Shown here piece by piece: positions 8,960-18,210 of a stretch of 64,000 nucleotides of DNA (its first letter is position 1; each line of letters begins with the position of its first letter). The stretch spans positions 372,001 to 436,000 of the forward strand of contig JACJYV010000008.1 of assembly GCA_020635905.1 (NCBI GenBank). Direction: 5' to 3'. The position numbers were made by a program, and so were the translations under genes. A model generated the notes under the pieces. The model did not search any database. It had not been told where the DNA came from and was given only the letters and a program-made list of their open reading frames with translations. This stretch comes from Bacteroidia bacterium (lineage in GTDB: Bacteria; Bacteroidota; Bacteroidia; J057; JADKCL01).

Positions 8960-9889
8960 TCAATTGCTCCCCGCCAGCAGGTACAAAACCGCCATCCGCA
9001 CGGCTACGCCGTTCTCCACCTGATCCAGGATGATGCTTTGCTCATGATCAGCCACTTCAGAACTGATCTCCACTCCGCGGTTAATAGGCCCGGGGTGCAG
9101 CACCACCAGCTTTTTGTCCAGGCTTTCCAGCAATTCGCGGTCCAGGCCATACAGCATGGTGTATTCCCGCAGACTGGGAAAATAGCGGATTTCCTGCCGC
9201 TCCAGCTGTATCCGCAGCATATTCACCGCATCCGCCCAATCCAGGGTGCTTTTCAGGTTATAATCCACCTCCACTCCCAGACTCTTGATAAAGGTCGGGA
9301 TCAGGGTGGGCGGGCCGCAGACCCGTACATTTGCACCCAGCTTTTTCAGGGCAAAAATATTGCTCAGCGCCACCCTGCTATGCAAAATATCGCCCACAAT
9401 GGCCACATTCAACCCTTTCAGGTGCCCAAACTTTTCCCGCAGGGAAAAGCAGTCCAGCAGGGCCTGGGTGGGGTGCTCATGCGCTCCGTCGCCCGCATTG
9501 ATGATCTTCGCCTCAATGTGGCGGCTGAGGTAAACGCAAGCCCCGGGATGCGGGTGCCGCATCACCACCATATCCACCTTCATAGCCAGGATATTATTGA
9601 CCGTGTCCAGCAGGGTTTCTCCCTTTTTTACACTCGAAGTGCTGGCCGAGAAGTTCACAATATCGGCTGAGAGCCGCTTTTCGGCCAGCTCAAAGGAGAT
9701 GCGGGTCCGGGTGGAATTCTCAAAAAAGAGATTGGCCACCGTCATATCCCGCAGGGAAGGCACCTTTTTGATGGGACGGTTGATCACATCCTTGAACCCA
9801 TCCGCGGTTTTGAAGATGGTTTCCATGTCTTCCGCGGTGACTTGCTTGATGCCAAGCAGGTGCGGTGTACTTAATAATGCCTCTGCCAT
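8960..9889 (-). CDS. pyrB: Aspartate carbamoyltransferase catalytic subunit
   Basis: A 309-residue enzyme making carbamoyl-aspartate, the committed step of pyrimidine synthesis. The carbamoyl-phosphate motif STRTR is at residues 59-63. It also has HPTQALLDCF, NVAIVGDILHSRVA, and the aspartate-site PGPINRGVEI near the C-terminus. Length is typical. It lies 3 bp downstream of pyrR, so they form one operon. No regulatory subunit gene (pyrI) is adjacent. Confidence 0.96.
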   Translation of the reverse strand: MAEALLSTPHLLGIKQVTAEDMETIFKTADGFKDVINRPIKKVPSLRDMTVANLFFENSTRTRISFELAEKRLSADIVNFSASTSSVKKGETLLDTVNNILAMKVDMVVMRHPHPGACVYLSRHIEAKIINAGDGAHEHPTQALLDCFSLREKFGHLKGLNVAIVGDILHSRVALSNIFALKKLGANVRVCGPPTLIPTFIKSLGVEVDYNLKSTLDWADAVNMLRIQLERQEIRYFPSLREYTMLYGLDRELLESLDKKLVVLHPGPINRGVEISSEVADHEQSIILDQVENGVAVRMAVLYLLAGSN

Positions 9890-9892
9890 GAA

Positions 9893-10426
9893 TCAGGATT
9901 CTATTCTCACACTGTCTTTGTGTCCGCCTTCTTTGAGGCGTACAATAACTTTTTCTGTTTCGAGGGTATCCACCCTGATACCCACATACCTGGGCTCGAT
10001 GGGCAATTGCCGCATGCGGTGACGGTCCACCAGGACCAGCAATTCCACATTTTCAGGCCGGCCATAGGCCAGCATTGCATCCAGCGCCGCACGGACCGTG
10101 CGGCCCGTGTAGAGCACATCGTCGATCAGGATCACCTTTTTTCCCTCCACCAGAAAATCCACCCGGGTCTGATTGGCCATCAGGGGCGCTCCGTGGCGGC
10201 GAAAATCATCCCTAAAAAAGGTGACATCCAGCTCCCCGTACGGAATATCTCCCTGGGGCGAAAGATCAGCCAGCAGGGAATGGATGCGGCGACTCAGGTA
10301 AATGCCCCGGGGCTGCATGCCCAGCATCACTGTATTGCGAAAATCTCCATGATTTTCGATCAACTGGTGACAGAGCCTGCTCAGCGTCACTTCCAGTTTA
10401 TTTCCTTTGAACAGATTTAGTTCCAT
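9893..10426 (-). CDS. pyrR: Bifunctional pyr operon regulator / uracil phosphoribosyltransferase
   Basis: A 177-residue type I phosphoribosyltransferase. The PRPP loop VILIDDVLYTGRTVRAAL lies at about residues 98-115, with the PyrR-typical GMQPRGIYLSRRI upstream and DVTFFRDDF in the hood. In Firmicutes PyrR binds pyr mRNA and controls attenuation in response to UMP. In this phylum that role is inferred only, and I see no clear anti-terminator/terminator pair in the 144 bp upstream. It is followed by pyrB after 3 bp. Confidence 0.93.
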   Translation of the reverse strand: MELNLFKGNKLEVTLSRLCHQLIENHGDFRNTVMLGMQPRGIYLSRRIHSLLADLSPQGDIPYGELDVTFFRDDFRRHGAPLMANQTRVDFLVEGKKVILIDDVLYTGRTVRAALDAMLAYGRPENVELLVLVDRHRMRQLPIEPRYVGIRVDTLETEKVIVRLKEGGHKDSVRIES

Positions 10427-10440
10427 AGTGGATGTGGTTG

Positions 10441-10495
10441 TTAGTTGGTGGTGCTCGTTTCTCGAAGCTCGTTTCTCGTTGCTCGAACCTTTTTC
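10441..10495. repeat. Degenerate GCTCGTTTCTC word tract upstream of pyrR
   Basis: Three imperfect copies of a GCTCGTTTCTCG-like word occur head to tail within 40 bp, immediately upstream of the pyrR start. The tract has no ORF character. It resembles the other degenerate short-word tracts in this window in layout, though the word differs. Confidence 0.5.
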
Positions 10496-10570
10496 AACGC
10501 AATTTCCAAATCTGTTTGTCTTGAGACAAATTTATCTTTAATTTCGTCGTTCGAATTTCGAAGGTAAAAC

Positions 10571-10921
10571 ATGCGCCTGGTTAATAAATCATTCACTTTC
10601 CTCTCTGTGGGATTTTTGCTGCTCTTCTTTGGGAAGATCAGCAAGGTGGAGTTATTCCAGGTTTATTTCAAAACCCTCAAAGAAGTTCAGGTCCGCAACT
10701 CGGTCGGGCTGGATCAAAAATCCGCACTTTTCAGCGCTCAGGACGATCCTGAATTTTCTGACAGCGGCCTGACCCCCGCCCCCGTTACAGGCAGCGCCCT
10801 CCCGGGCATTTCCCTGCCCAAAATCTTTGGACCGCTGAAAAAGGCATTTTCGGTCAAATTACCAGAAATCCCTTTCAGAAATTTCCAGATCATTTATTCC
10901 CTTTCTCCGCGGGCTCCTTAG
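10571..10921 (+). CDS. Hypothetical small protein with hydrophobic N-terminus
   Basis: A 116-residue reading frame not matched to a family. Residues 8-20 (FTFLSVGFLLLFF) form a hydrophobic signal-anchor-like segment. The rest is Pro/Ser/Gly-rich and moderately polar, ending SLSPRAP. The ATG lies about 30 bp after an AT-rich stretch that could hold a promoter, divergent from pyrR. Base composition resembles coding neighbours and the antisense frame is much less convincing. It is probably a real but lineage-restricted gene. Confidence 0.45.
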   Translation: MRLVNKSFTFLSVGFLLLFFGKISKVELFQVYFKTLKEVQVRNSVGLDQKSALFSAQDDPEFSDSGLTPAPVTGSALPGISLPKIFGPLKKAFSVKLPEIPFRNFQIIYSLSPRAP

Positions 10922-11028
10922 CCTCCCTCACAGGGATTTTGGGGATTCATTTGCCCATATTCATCCCCCCGACAAACAAAACCTGTTTTCATCAAATTAG
11001 GAATCACTATTAATTTTTCAATATTACC

Positions 11029-14000
11029 ATGAGGAATAAAAATACAGTCCTCGGATTGCTGGTCATATTCGCACTGATTTGCGTTTATAATCTTTACCAT
11101 ACCTGGAATGCATTTTCCAAGGATTCAAAGCTTAAAAACGCAGACGCTGTTGAACTTGCCGAGCTGACCGAGGATGCGGACTTCATGAAGTCCTTAAAAA
11201 ATTCACAAAAAAATGCCTTTTCTTACGGCCTTGACCTCCAGGGCGGTATGATGGTAACCCTGGAAATCGGGGTGGAAGACATTGTGCGCGAACTGGCCGG
11301 AAATCCTGCAGATGACAAGGATTTCACCATGGCTGTTTCCAACGCAATTGCTGCCAAAGAAAATTCCCAGGAATCTTTCGTGGACCTCTTCTACCAGGAA
11401 TTTCAGAAAATTCAGCCCAACGTAAAACTGGCTGCCTACTACGCCAGCGCAGACAACGGGATCAATTTTCAGACTTCCAACGAAGAAGTGCTCACCTACC
11501 TGCGCACCCAGTCTGACGACGCTATCCAGAACACCTTCAATATCATCCGTTCACGTATTGACCAGTTTGGGGTAAGCTCACCCAACCTGCAGTTGCAGGA
11601 AGGAAGCGGCCGTATTCTGGTGGAACTTCCCGGGGTGAAAGATCCCGAGCGGGTCCGCAGACTCCTGCGCAACACAGCAAAACTTGAATTCTGGGAGACC
11701 TATCCTTACCGCGATGGTATCCGCGAACTCGAAAAAGCCAATGATGTGGTTCGCATGGTCAAAAAACGCGACGGAGATCTGGCAGTAAATGATACTACGG
11801 CCAAAGTCGAAGTTGACACGGCTGAAGTGGACAAATCTGCAGTGGTGAACGATTTGCTTTCCGAAAACGAAGGCGCTGAGGAAACTGCTCAAACTGAAAC
11901 CCCTGACAGCCTGAAGGATTCCCTCAGCAACGATGCCTTTGTGGACGATTCCACCCTCTCTGACGAGGAGCGTCGCGCCAAATTCATTGAGCGTTACCCC
12001 CTGTTTGAGAAATTCCAGTCCATCAGCAACGAGCAACTCCAGGGCTATCCAAACACTCCTTTGCTGGGTTACATGGCCATCGCCGACACGGGCGATTTCA
12101 ACAAATGGATGCGTCACCCTGACGTGGTTTCCGTACTGCCCAACGAAATTAAATTCGTCTGGACGGCCAAATCTCCCGTGGAAGACGGAGAATTTCTGGA
12201 ACTGATTGCCATCAAATACAACGCTGAAGGCGTTCCGCCGCTGGACGGGGACGTAATTGAAGAAGCCCGCCAGGATTTCGAATCTCAGGGTTCCAAAGCT
12301 CCTGACGTAAGCATGCGCATGAACGTGGAAGGTTCCAGAATCTGGAGCGATCTGACGGCTAAAAACGTCAATTACTCCATTGCTATCGTGCTGGACGGTC
12401 TCGTTTACTCTTATCCCCGCGTAAATCAGCAGATTTCAGGTGGTAACTCACAGATCACAGGTAACTTCACCATTGAAGAAGCAAAAGACCTTGCAACCCT
12501 GCTCAGCGCAGGTAAATTGCCGGTAAAAGCCCGTATTCAGGGTGAAGATATCGTAGGACCCACCCTGGGTGAGCAAAACATCAGCAAAGGTATGTGGTCA
12601 TTCCTGATCGCCTTCCTGGTAACGGTTGCCTTCATGGCCTTTTACTATGCAGGATCAGGATTTGTGGCCAACGTGGCTTTGATTGCCAACCTTTTCTTCA
12701 TTCTCGGCGTATCCGCGGCTCTGAATGTGGTACTGACCCTGCCGGGTATTGCGGCAATCGTACTAACCATGGGTATGGCGGTGGATGCCAACGTACTGAT
12801 CTTTGAAAGGATCAGAGAAGAGCAGGCCCTGGGGAAATCGCTCAAAGCGTCCATTTCAGCAGGTTTCAAAAACGCACTTTCCTCCGTACTTGACGGTAAC
12901 ATCACCACCTTCCTTACGGGTGTGGTACTGTTTGCCTTTGGTATCGGCCCCATCCGGGGTTTTGCGGTGAGCCTTATGATTGGTATTATCACCTCACTGA
13001 TCTCTGCCCTGTTTGTCAGCCGTCTGATCCTGGATTACTTCGCAGACAAAGGTGGAGATTCCATCAAATTTGGCTCCAAACTCACCATCAACGCCTTCAA
13101 TAAAGTGGATGTCAAAATGACCATCCGCAAGAAGTTGTTTTATGGAGTTTCAGGATTGTTGATCGCCGTTTCGATCTTCTCTTTTGTGGCCAACGGCTTC
13201 AAAACCGGGGTGGATTTCGACGGTGGACGCCAGTACACTCTGAACTTCGAAAAGTCGCTGGATGAAAACGATAACGAAGTTATCCGTCAGGGATTGACCG
13301 CTGTCTTTGATAACAATTCTCCTGTGATCAAAACGATTGGGGGTGAAAACTCACTTTTGATCACCACCAGCTATCTGGTTGATAAGCAGGATAAATCAGA
13401 AGAAGTTGAAAATTTGCTTCTCAGCACCATCAACGGGCTGAATTCAGAGTATATGGCTGAGGTTGAATCCGCCCGCCTGGTAGGACCTACCGTGGCCAAC
13501 GACATCAAGCGAAGCGCCATCTTCTCGATCCTTTTCTCCCTGGTAATCATCTTCCTCTACATCTTTGTCCGTTTCCGCAAATGGCAGTACAGCCTTGGAG
13601 CTCTGGTGGCCTTGATGCACGACGTGACGATTACCCTGGGTATTTTCTCCCTTCTGGGAGCCCTGGATTTCCTGCCCTTCTCCCTGGAGATCGACCAGAG
13701 TTTCATTGCCGCCATCCTGACCATCGTGGGTTACTCCATCAACGACACGGTAATCGTGTTTGACCGTATCCGCGAGAATCTGGGCGAAATGAAAACTTCT
13801 GGACTTTCCGATGTTTATAACACCTCCATCAACCAGACGGTCAGCCGTACTTTGATTACCTCTGGTACGACCCTGGCCACCATCCTCATCCTGTTCCTCC
13901 TTGGTGGAGACACGATGAAAGGCTTCATGTTTGCCTTGCTGGTAGGTATTGGTGTGGGAACTTACTCTTCTATCTTCGTGGCCAGTCCGATTGCCCACGA

Positions 14001-14046
14001 CCTGATCAATGGTCAGGAGAAGAAAGCGACTGCCCAGGCACAATAA
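11029..14046 (+). CDS. secDF: Protein translocase subunits SecD-SecF, fused
   Basis: A 1005-residue fusion of SecD and SecF, the form usual in Bacteroidota. It works with SecYEG in the inner membrane and uses the proton motive force to complete export. Evidence is an N-terminal membrane helix (residues 5-22) and the SecD motif YGLDLQGGMMVTLEI. A periplasmic P1-like domain carries an Asp/Glu/Thr-rich insertion at about residues 250-310. Then come AILLTMGMAVDANVLIFERIREE-type SecD helices, a second GVDFDGGRQYTLNF (SecF entry) and GYSINDTVIVFDRIREN. A strong intrinsic terminator follows the stop. Confidence 0.96.
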   Translation: MRNKNTVLGLLVIFALICVYNLYHTWNAFSKDSKLKNADAVELAELTEDADFMKSLKNSQKNAFSYGLDLQGGMMVTLEIGVEDIVRELAGNPADDKDFTMAVSNAIAAKENSQESFVDLFYQEFQKIQPNVKLAAYYASADNGINFQTSNEEVLTYLRTQSDDAIQNTFNIIRSRIDQFGVSSPNLQLQEGSGRILVELPGVKDPERVRRLLRNTAKLEFWETYPYRDGIRELEKANDVVRMVKKRDGDLAVNDTTAKVEVDTAEVDKSAVVNDLLSENEGAEETAQTETPDSLKDSLSNDAFVDDSTLSDEERRAKFIERYPLFEKFQSISNEQLQGYPNTPLLGYMAIADTGDFNKWMRHPDVVSVLPNEIKFVWTAKSPVEDGEFLELIAIKYNAEGVPPLDGDVIEEARQDFESQGSKAPDVSMRMNVEGSRIWSDLTAKNVNYSIAIVLDGLVYSYPRVNQQISGGNSQITGNFTIEEAKDLATLLSAGKLPVKARIQGEDIVGPTLGEQNISKGMWSFLIAFLVTVAFMAFYYAGSGFVANVALIANLFFILGVSAALNVVLTLPGIAAIVLTMGMAVDANVLIFERIREEQALGKSLKASISAGFKNALSSVLDGNITTFLTGVVLFAFGIGPIRGFAVSLMIGIITSLISALFVSRLILDYFADKGGDSIKFGSKLTINAFNKVDVKMTIRKKLFYGVSGLLIAVSIFSFVANGFKTGVDFDGGRQYTLNFEKSLDENDNEVIRQGLTAVFDNNSPVIKTIGGENSLLITTSYLVDKQDKSEEVENLLLSTINGLNSEYMAEVESARLVGPTVANDIKRSAIFSILFSLVIIFLYIFVRFRKWQYSLGALVALMHDVTITLGIFSLLGALDFLPFSLEIDQSFIAAILTIVGYSINDTVIVFDRIRENLGEMKTSGLSDVYNTSINQTVSRTLITSGTTLATILILFLLGGDTMKGFMFALLVGIGVGTYSSIFVASPIAHDLINGQEKKATAQAQ

Positions 14047-14070
14047 CCTTTGACTGAAGTATATTTGACA

Positions 14071-14099
14071 AGGGGGATCCAACCGGGTCCCCCTTTTTC
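14071..14099 (+). terminator. Intrinsic terminator of secDF
   Basis: A GC-rich hairpin with arms AGGGGGA and TCCCCCT, extended by TCC/GGG across a short AACC loop, is followed directly by a T-run. It starts 24 bp after the secDF stop. Confidence 0.85.
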
Positions 14100-14247
14100 T
14101 TGCCGCTACTTCAGTTTAATCGCCTCAAAAAAAGAATAAAACCCGGCAAAATGGCATTGCGGCATACCCTTTGCACATTCCCAATATCTCCCACGATGAC
14201 TGCCAACCTGGCATAAATCAATTGAATTGGGGGACAAAAAAGACAAA

Positions 14248-16734
14248 ATGACAATACTTTTCGGCGACAGCCCACTCAACGAGACAGAATTTCCGGTCCT
14301 TTCAGATTCAGAAGAAGAAAGAATGTCTTCTGAATTTATTCCTGAAGAACTGGGCATTTTACCCCTGAAAAATACTGTGCTGTATCCCGGGGTGGTAATT
14401 CCCATCACCGTGGGCCGCGACAAATCAATCAAGCTGGTTAATGATGCCCTGCGGACTTCTTCCAAACTGGTGGGCGTGGTGGCCCAGCGTAAAGCATCCA
14501 CAGAAGACCCAACCCCCGAAGATCTTTTTTCAAAAGGTACGGTGGCCCGCATTCTCAAGCGCTTCAAAATGCCCGATGGCAGCATTACCATTGTAATTCA
14601 GGGGCGCAGCAGGTTTGAAATTTCTGAAATAACCCAAACCAAACCTTACTTTAAGGCCAGGGTCAAGAGATTACCAGAAATCCAGCCCGACGAGAATCAG
14701 GCCCAGGCCATGGTGCTGAGTCTCAAGCAGGAGGCCAATCGCATCATTGAAATTGCCCCCAATATCCCCTCAGAAGCCAATACTGCGATCCAGAATATCT
14801 CCAGCCTGAGCCTGCTGATCCATTTTATCAGTTCCAACCTGACCCTGGATGTGCCGGGTAAACAGGAAATTCTGGTCATGGACGACCTGCTCGAAAAGGG
14901 CGAAAAGGTGCTCGAATACATGTCCAAAGAGCTGGCTATCCTGGAACTGACCGAGGAAATTCAATCCAAGGTAAAAACAGATCTGGATCAGCAGCAACGG
15001 GAATATTTTCTGCGTCAGCAGATGAAAGCCATTCAGGATGAGTTGGGAGGGGATGACGGCCCGGATTCTGACGTGGAAAATTTCAAAAAACGCGCCGCAG
15101 AAAAGAAATGGCCCGAAAAAGTGCAGCAGGTCTTCGACAAGGAAGTGCGCCGCCTTTCCCGCCTCATGCCCACCATGCCCGATTATTCTGTGATCTCCAA
15201 CTACCTCGACTGGTTGCTGGAATTGCCCTGGGCCGATTATTCTGAAGACAGAATTGACCTCGCTCTGGCGCAAAAAGTCCTCGACGACGACCATTACGGG
15301 CTGGAAAAGGTCAAAGACCGCATCCTGGAACAGCTGGCCGTTTTCAAATTGAAAGCTGACATGAAATCTCCCATTTTGTGCTTCTTTGGCCCTCCAGGCG
15401 TGGGTAAAACCTCTTTGGGTAAATCCATTGCCCGGGCCATGAACCGTGAATTTATCCGCATTTCTCTGGGTGGTATGCGGGATGAAGCTGAAATCCGCGG
15501 TCACCGCCGCACCTATATTGGGGCCATGCCCGGTCGCATCATTCAGGGTCTGAAAAAGGCCAAAACAGGCAATCCCATCCTGATGCTGGATGAAATCGAC
15601 AAAGTCGGCAATGATTTCCGTGGAGATCCCTCTTCTGCTTTGCTGGAAGTGCTTGATCCTGAACAGAATTTCAGCTTTCAGGATCACTTTTTGGAAGTGG
15701 AATACGACCTCTCTCACATCATGTTTATTGCCACGGCCAACACCCTGAGCACCATTCATCCTGCCCTCCGCGACCGCATGGAGATCATCGAGATCAATGG
15801 CTATTCTCAGGAAGAAAAACTGGAGATCGCGAAGCAATATCTGGTACCCGAACAGCGCAAGGAACACGGTCTTAAGCCCACTCAGTTGAAAATTGCTGAC
15901 GCGGCCATCAAAGCCACGATCGATAAATACACCCGTGAATCAGGGGTCAGGAATCTGGCGCAGCAGGTGGCCCGGGTATGCCGCGTAGCCGCCAAGCAAG
16001 TGGTGGAAAATCCCGAGGCAAAAATCACGGTGAATCAGAAAAATCTGGAAGATTTTCTGGGTGTGCCACGCTTTGAAACGGAAATTTACAAACAGGTTGA
16101 CAGTCCGGGCGTCGCCATTGGACTGGCCTGGACGCCCGTGGGCGGCGATATTCTTTTCATTGAAACCACGCTCACCCGTGGCTCGGGTAAACTCATGATC
16201 ACGGGCCAGTTGGGAGATGTGATGAAGGAATCTGCCACCCTGGCTTACACCTATTTCAAGGCCAACGCTGACCAGTACAGTATCTCCCACGAGATTTTCA
16301 AACACTGGGATTTGCACCTGCATTGCCCTGCAGGGGCCATCCCCAAAGACGGGCCTTCGGCCGGAGTTTCCATCATGACAGCTATGGCCTCCATTTTCAC
16401 CCAGCGACGGGTGACGCCCGCCCTGGCCATGACCGGCGAAATAACCCTGCGGGGCAAAGTTCTGCCCGTGGGAGGCATCAAGGAAAAAGTTCTGGCCGCC
16501 CGCCGGGCAGGCATCAATACCGTGCTTTTGCCCAAAGACAACCGCAAGGATGTTTCTGAGATCAAGGCTGAATACCTCTCGGGAATCAAAGTACATTATG
16601 TGGAAGAAATGCGCCAGGTGCTTGATTTCGCCCTGGAGGGAAAGCCTGTGGATAATCCCATGGACCTGCTTCCACCAGAACTGATCAATAAATCCATGCC
16701 CGGCACCCCGGGAAACATTACTTTTCAGGCCTGA
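14248..16734 (+). CDS. lon: ATP-dependent protease Lon
   Basis: An 828-residue cytosolic AAA+ serine protease degrading misfolded and regulatory proteins. The N-domain carries LPLKNTVLYPGVVIPI. The Walker A loop GPPGVGKT is at about residues 381-388, and Walker B is ILMLDEIDK. The protease domain holds the Ser-Lys dyad: Ser704 in PKDGPSAGVS and Lys745 in GGIKEKVLAA. I chose the ATG at 14248. The frame is open from a TTG at 14227, but that would add seven charged residues and Bacteroidota rarely need such a start. The first 30 residues are acidic and Ser-rich, before the conserved domain. Confidence 0.95.
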   Translation: MTILFGDSPLNETEFPVLSDSEEERMSSEFIPEELGILPLKNTVLYPGVVIPITVGRDKSIKLVNDALRTSSKLVGVVAQRKASTEDPTPEDLFSKGTVARILKRFKMPDGSITIVIQGRSRFEISEITQTKPYFKARVKRLPEIQPDENQAQAMVLSLKQEANRIIEIAPNIPSEANTAIQNISSLSLLIHFISSNLTLDVPGKQEILVMDDLLEKGEKVLEYMSKELAILELTEEIQSKVKTDLDQQQREYFLRQQMKAIQDELGGDDGPDSDVENFKKRAAEKKWPEKVQQVFDKEVRRLSRLMPTMPDYSVISNYLDWLLELPWADYSEDRIDLALAQKVLDDDHYGLEKVKDRILEQLAVFKLKADMKSPILCFFGPPGVGKTSLGKSIARAMNREFIRISLGGMRDEAEIRGHRRTYIGAMPGRIIQGLKKAKTGNPILMLDEIDKVGNDFRGDPSSALLEVLDPEQNFSFQDHFLEVEYDLSHIMFIATANTLSTIHPALRDRMEIIEINGYSQEEKLEIAKQYLVPEQRKEHGLKPTQLKIADAAIKATIDKYTRESGVRNLAQQVARVCRVAAKQVVENPEAKITVNQKNLEDFLGVPRFETEIYKQVDSPGVAIGLAWTPVGGDILFIETTLTRGSGKLMITGQLGDVMKESATLAYTYFKANADQYSISHEIFKHWDLHLHCPAGAIPKDGPSAGVSIMTAMASIFTQRRVTPALAMTGEITLRGKVLPVGGIKEKVLAARRAGINTVLLPKDNRKDVSEIKAEYLSGIKVHYVEEMRQVLDFALEGKPVDNPMDLLPPELINKSMPGTPGNITFQA

Positions 16735-16787
16735 TTTGAAAGGTAAAACTTCGGGACAACTGGGAAATAATTTCAGGTAAAATGTCC

Positions 16788-17537
16788 TTACTCTATTTCA
16801 AAGGCAAATTCCTGATCTGATTCGGGCACATAGCCCTTTTCCCGAAAGGTAACCTTCCCCCCTTGATCCACCAGCAAAGCTGAGGTTACCCGGGTGCCGT
16901 ATTTCGGCATTTTAATAAACATAGCGGAAAGCTGCCGTTCCCACTCCAGAGGCACCCCTGTGTGAGGCAATTCTTCATCGGGAGCCAGGCTCCCGTCGGC
17001 CAGGGACTCAATCAGCGATTGGGTCTGAATGGCTGGCTGGGCCAGTAGCTGGCTCAGATTATCCTTTCCTTTGCGCACCTTGGGCCAGGGAGTGTCCAGC
17101 AGGTGATTGCTCAGGCCGTACAGGCCGGGGCTGAGTTCCTGTGGTTCATCGCCATAATTTGAATAATACCACAAATGGTCTGCATTTCCAGTCAGCAAAT
17201 TAAATCCATTATACAAATCCCCTTTCTCTGCCAGAAGTTTAAGATATTCGCCCGGATCCCCTCCCCTTTCCAGAAAATGACTCACCAAATGCCCCCGGCT
17301 GGGTGCCTCACTTTTGATATTTGCCGGGTCGCGAAAATTGGTCAGGGCGCTGAAATTTCCCGCTTTACTGATCCCCATCCAGGTTCCACCCGCTTCCAGG
17401 TCACGTCCCGCCAGCACTCCGTTTTCCTCCCACCACCCCAGGGGAGCGGTTTGACGGGCCAAATATTCATCGCGGTTGGCGGCCAAAATCAACGGATAAC
17501 GGGGATGTAATTTCCAGGCAAAAATGATTAGGCACAT
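16788..17537 (-). CDS. NRDE (TANGO2-like) family protein
   Basis: A 249-residue protein starting MCLIIFAW and carrying the signature Asn-Arg-Asp-Glu in LILAANRDEYLARQTAP. Family features GRDLEAGGTWMGIS and FSALTNFRDP follow. NRDE/TANGO2 proteins have an Ntn-hydrolase-like fold with the Cys2 nucleophile exposed after Met removal. Their role is uncertain; haem or lipid handling is reported for eukaryotic members. It converges with lon and is divergent from the TPR gene at 17565. Confidence 0.88.
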   Translation of the reverse strand: MCLIIFAWKLHPRYPLILAANRDEYLARQTAPLGWWEENGVLAGRDLEAGGTWMGISKAGNFSALTNFRDPANIKSEAPSRGHLVSHFLERGGDPGEYLKLLAEKGDLYNGFNLLTGNADHLWYYSNYGDEPQELSPGLYGLSNHLLDTPWPKVRKGKDNLSQLLAQPAIQTQSLIESLADGSLAPDEELPHTGVPLEWERQLSAMFIKMPKYGTRVTSALLVDQGGKVTFREKGYVPESDQEFAFEIE

Positions 17538-17564
17538 TTGGTTGGGATTTTTTATATTTACAAC

Positions 17565-18080
17565 ATGATGCGGAATTTAATTGTTTTTTCCTTGCTTTTC
17601 ACCCTCGGCCTGGCTGGATTTGCACAGCAGAGCCTTGAGACCAATGTTGCATTCCTCAGAGGAAAGGATCAGATCAGAAATGGCGAATACCAAAAGGCAA
17701 TTCAGCAATTCGATCAGGTGATTTCTGAAATGGGGGAACAAGCAGAAGTGTTTGCTTTCCGGGCCAAAGCCAAGCTTTTTTCCGGCGATGCCAAAGGCGG
17801 AAATGAAGACCTGGCCAAAGCCGTTGCCCTGGATAATTCTTCCCGGAATGTGCTTTATATCAGTTCTGAAATGAAAGGCACTATGGGCGATCTTTCCGGG
17901 GCTTTGAAAGACCTCAACAGCCTGCTGACCGGTCACCCCGACGACATTGACGCGCTCATGATTCGCGCTTCCTACCTGAAAATGAAGGGCATGGACGCTG
18001 AAGCCTGCGCCGACTGGAAAAAAGCCGAGCAGTTGGGTAGCCCGACGGCCAAGGATTTTTCCAACAGAATGTGTAAATAA
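17565..18080 (+). CDS. Exported TPR-repeat protein
   Basis: About 171 residues with a signal peptide (MMRNLIVFSLLFTLGLAGFAQQ) followed by tetratricopeptide-like helices. Examples are RNGEYQKAIQQFDQVI, AFRAKAKLFSGDAKGG and DIDALMIRASYLKMKGMD. The open frame extends upstream to 17538, but the signal peptide begins at 17565, so I take that start. TPR modules mediate protein contacts; no partner is evident. A good intrinsic terminator lies 24 bp downstream of the stop. Confidence 0.8.
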   Translation: MMRNLIVFSLLFTLGLAGFAQQSLETNVAFLRGKDQIRNGEYQKAIQQFDQVISEMGEQAEVFAFRAKAKLFSGDAKGGNEDLAKAVALDNSSRNVLYISSEMKGTMGDLSGALKDLNSLLTGHPDDIDALMIRASYLKMKGMDAEACADWKKAEQLGSPTAKDFSNRMCK

Positions 18081-18104
18081 TCAGGATAATTTGACATAAC
18101 GGGA

Positions 18105-18134
18105 GCCACCTCAGTTTGGGGTGGCTTTTTTCTT
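18105..18134 (+). terminator. Intrinsic terminator after the TPR gene
   Basis: GCCACC and GGTGGC arms flank a nine-base loop and are followed by a run of T broken by single C bases. Because the hairpin overlaps the 5' extension of the next open frame, it argues that the dehydrogenase starts downstream at 18211. Confidence 0.8.
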
Positions 18135-18210
18135 TTCTGATCCTCAATTAATACTTGCTTCAGGGGAAAAGTTCGTCGTAAATTCAGCCCCGGAATTAAA
18201 CCAAAAATCA

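Noticed and set aside
8697..9033. Several short frames across the dispersed repeat near 8.7-9.0 kb
   Set aside because: The sequence is GC-rich repeat DNA; the products are Arg/Pro/Gly-rich on all frames, as expected by chance.
10427..10570. PyrR-type attenuator ahead of pyrR
   Set aside because: A small TTTGTCT/AGACAAA hairpin is present but no terminator with a T-run or alternative stem was visible.
10441..10644. 67-residue minus-strand frame upstream of pyrR
   Set aside because: It runs through the word tract and overlaps the more plausible hypothetical gene on the plus strand.
14770..15867. 365-residue minus-strand frame inside lon
   Set aside because: Antisense of the conserved Lon ATPase domain; no motif of its own.
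18121..18210. N-terminal extension of the aldehyde dehydrogenase
   Set aside because: It overlaps the terminator hairpin of the upstream gene and encodes no conserved sequence.
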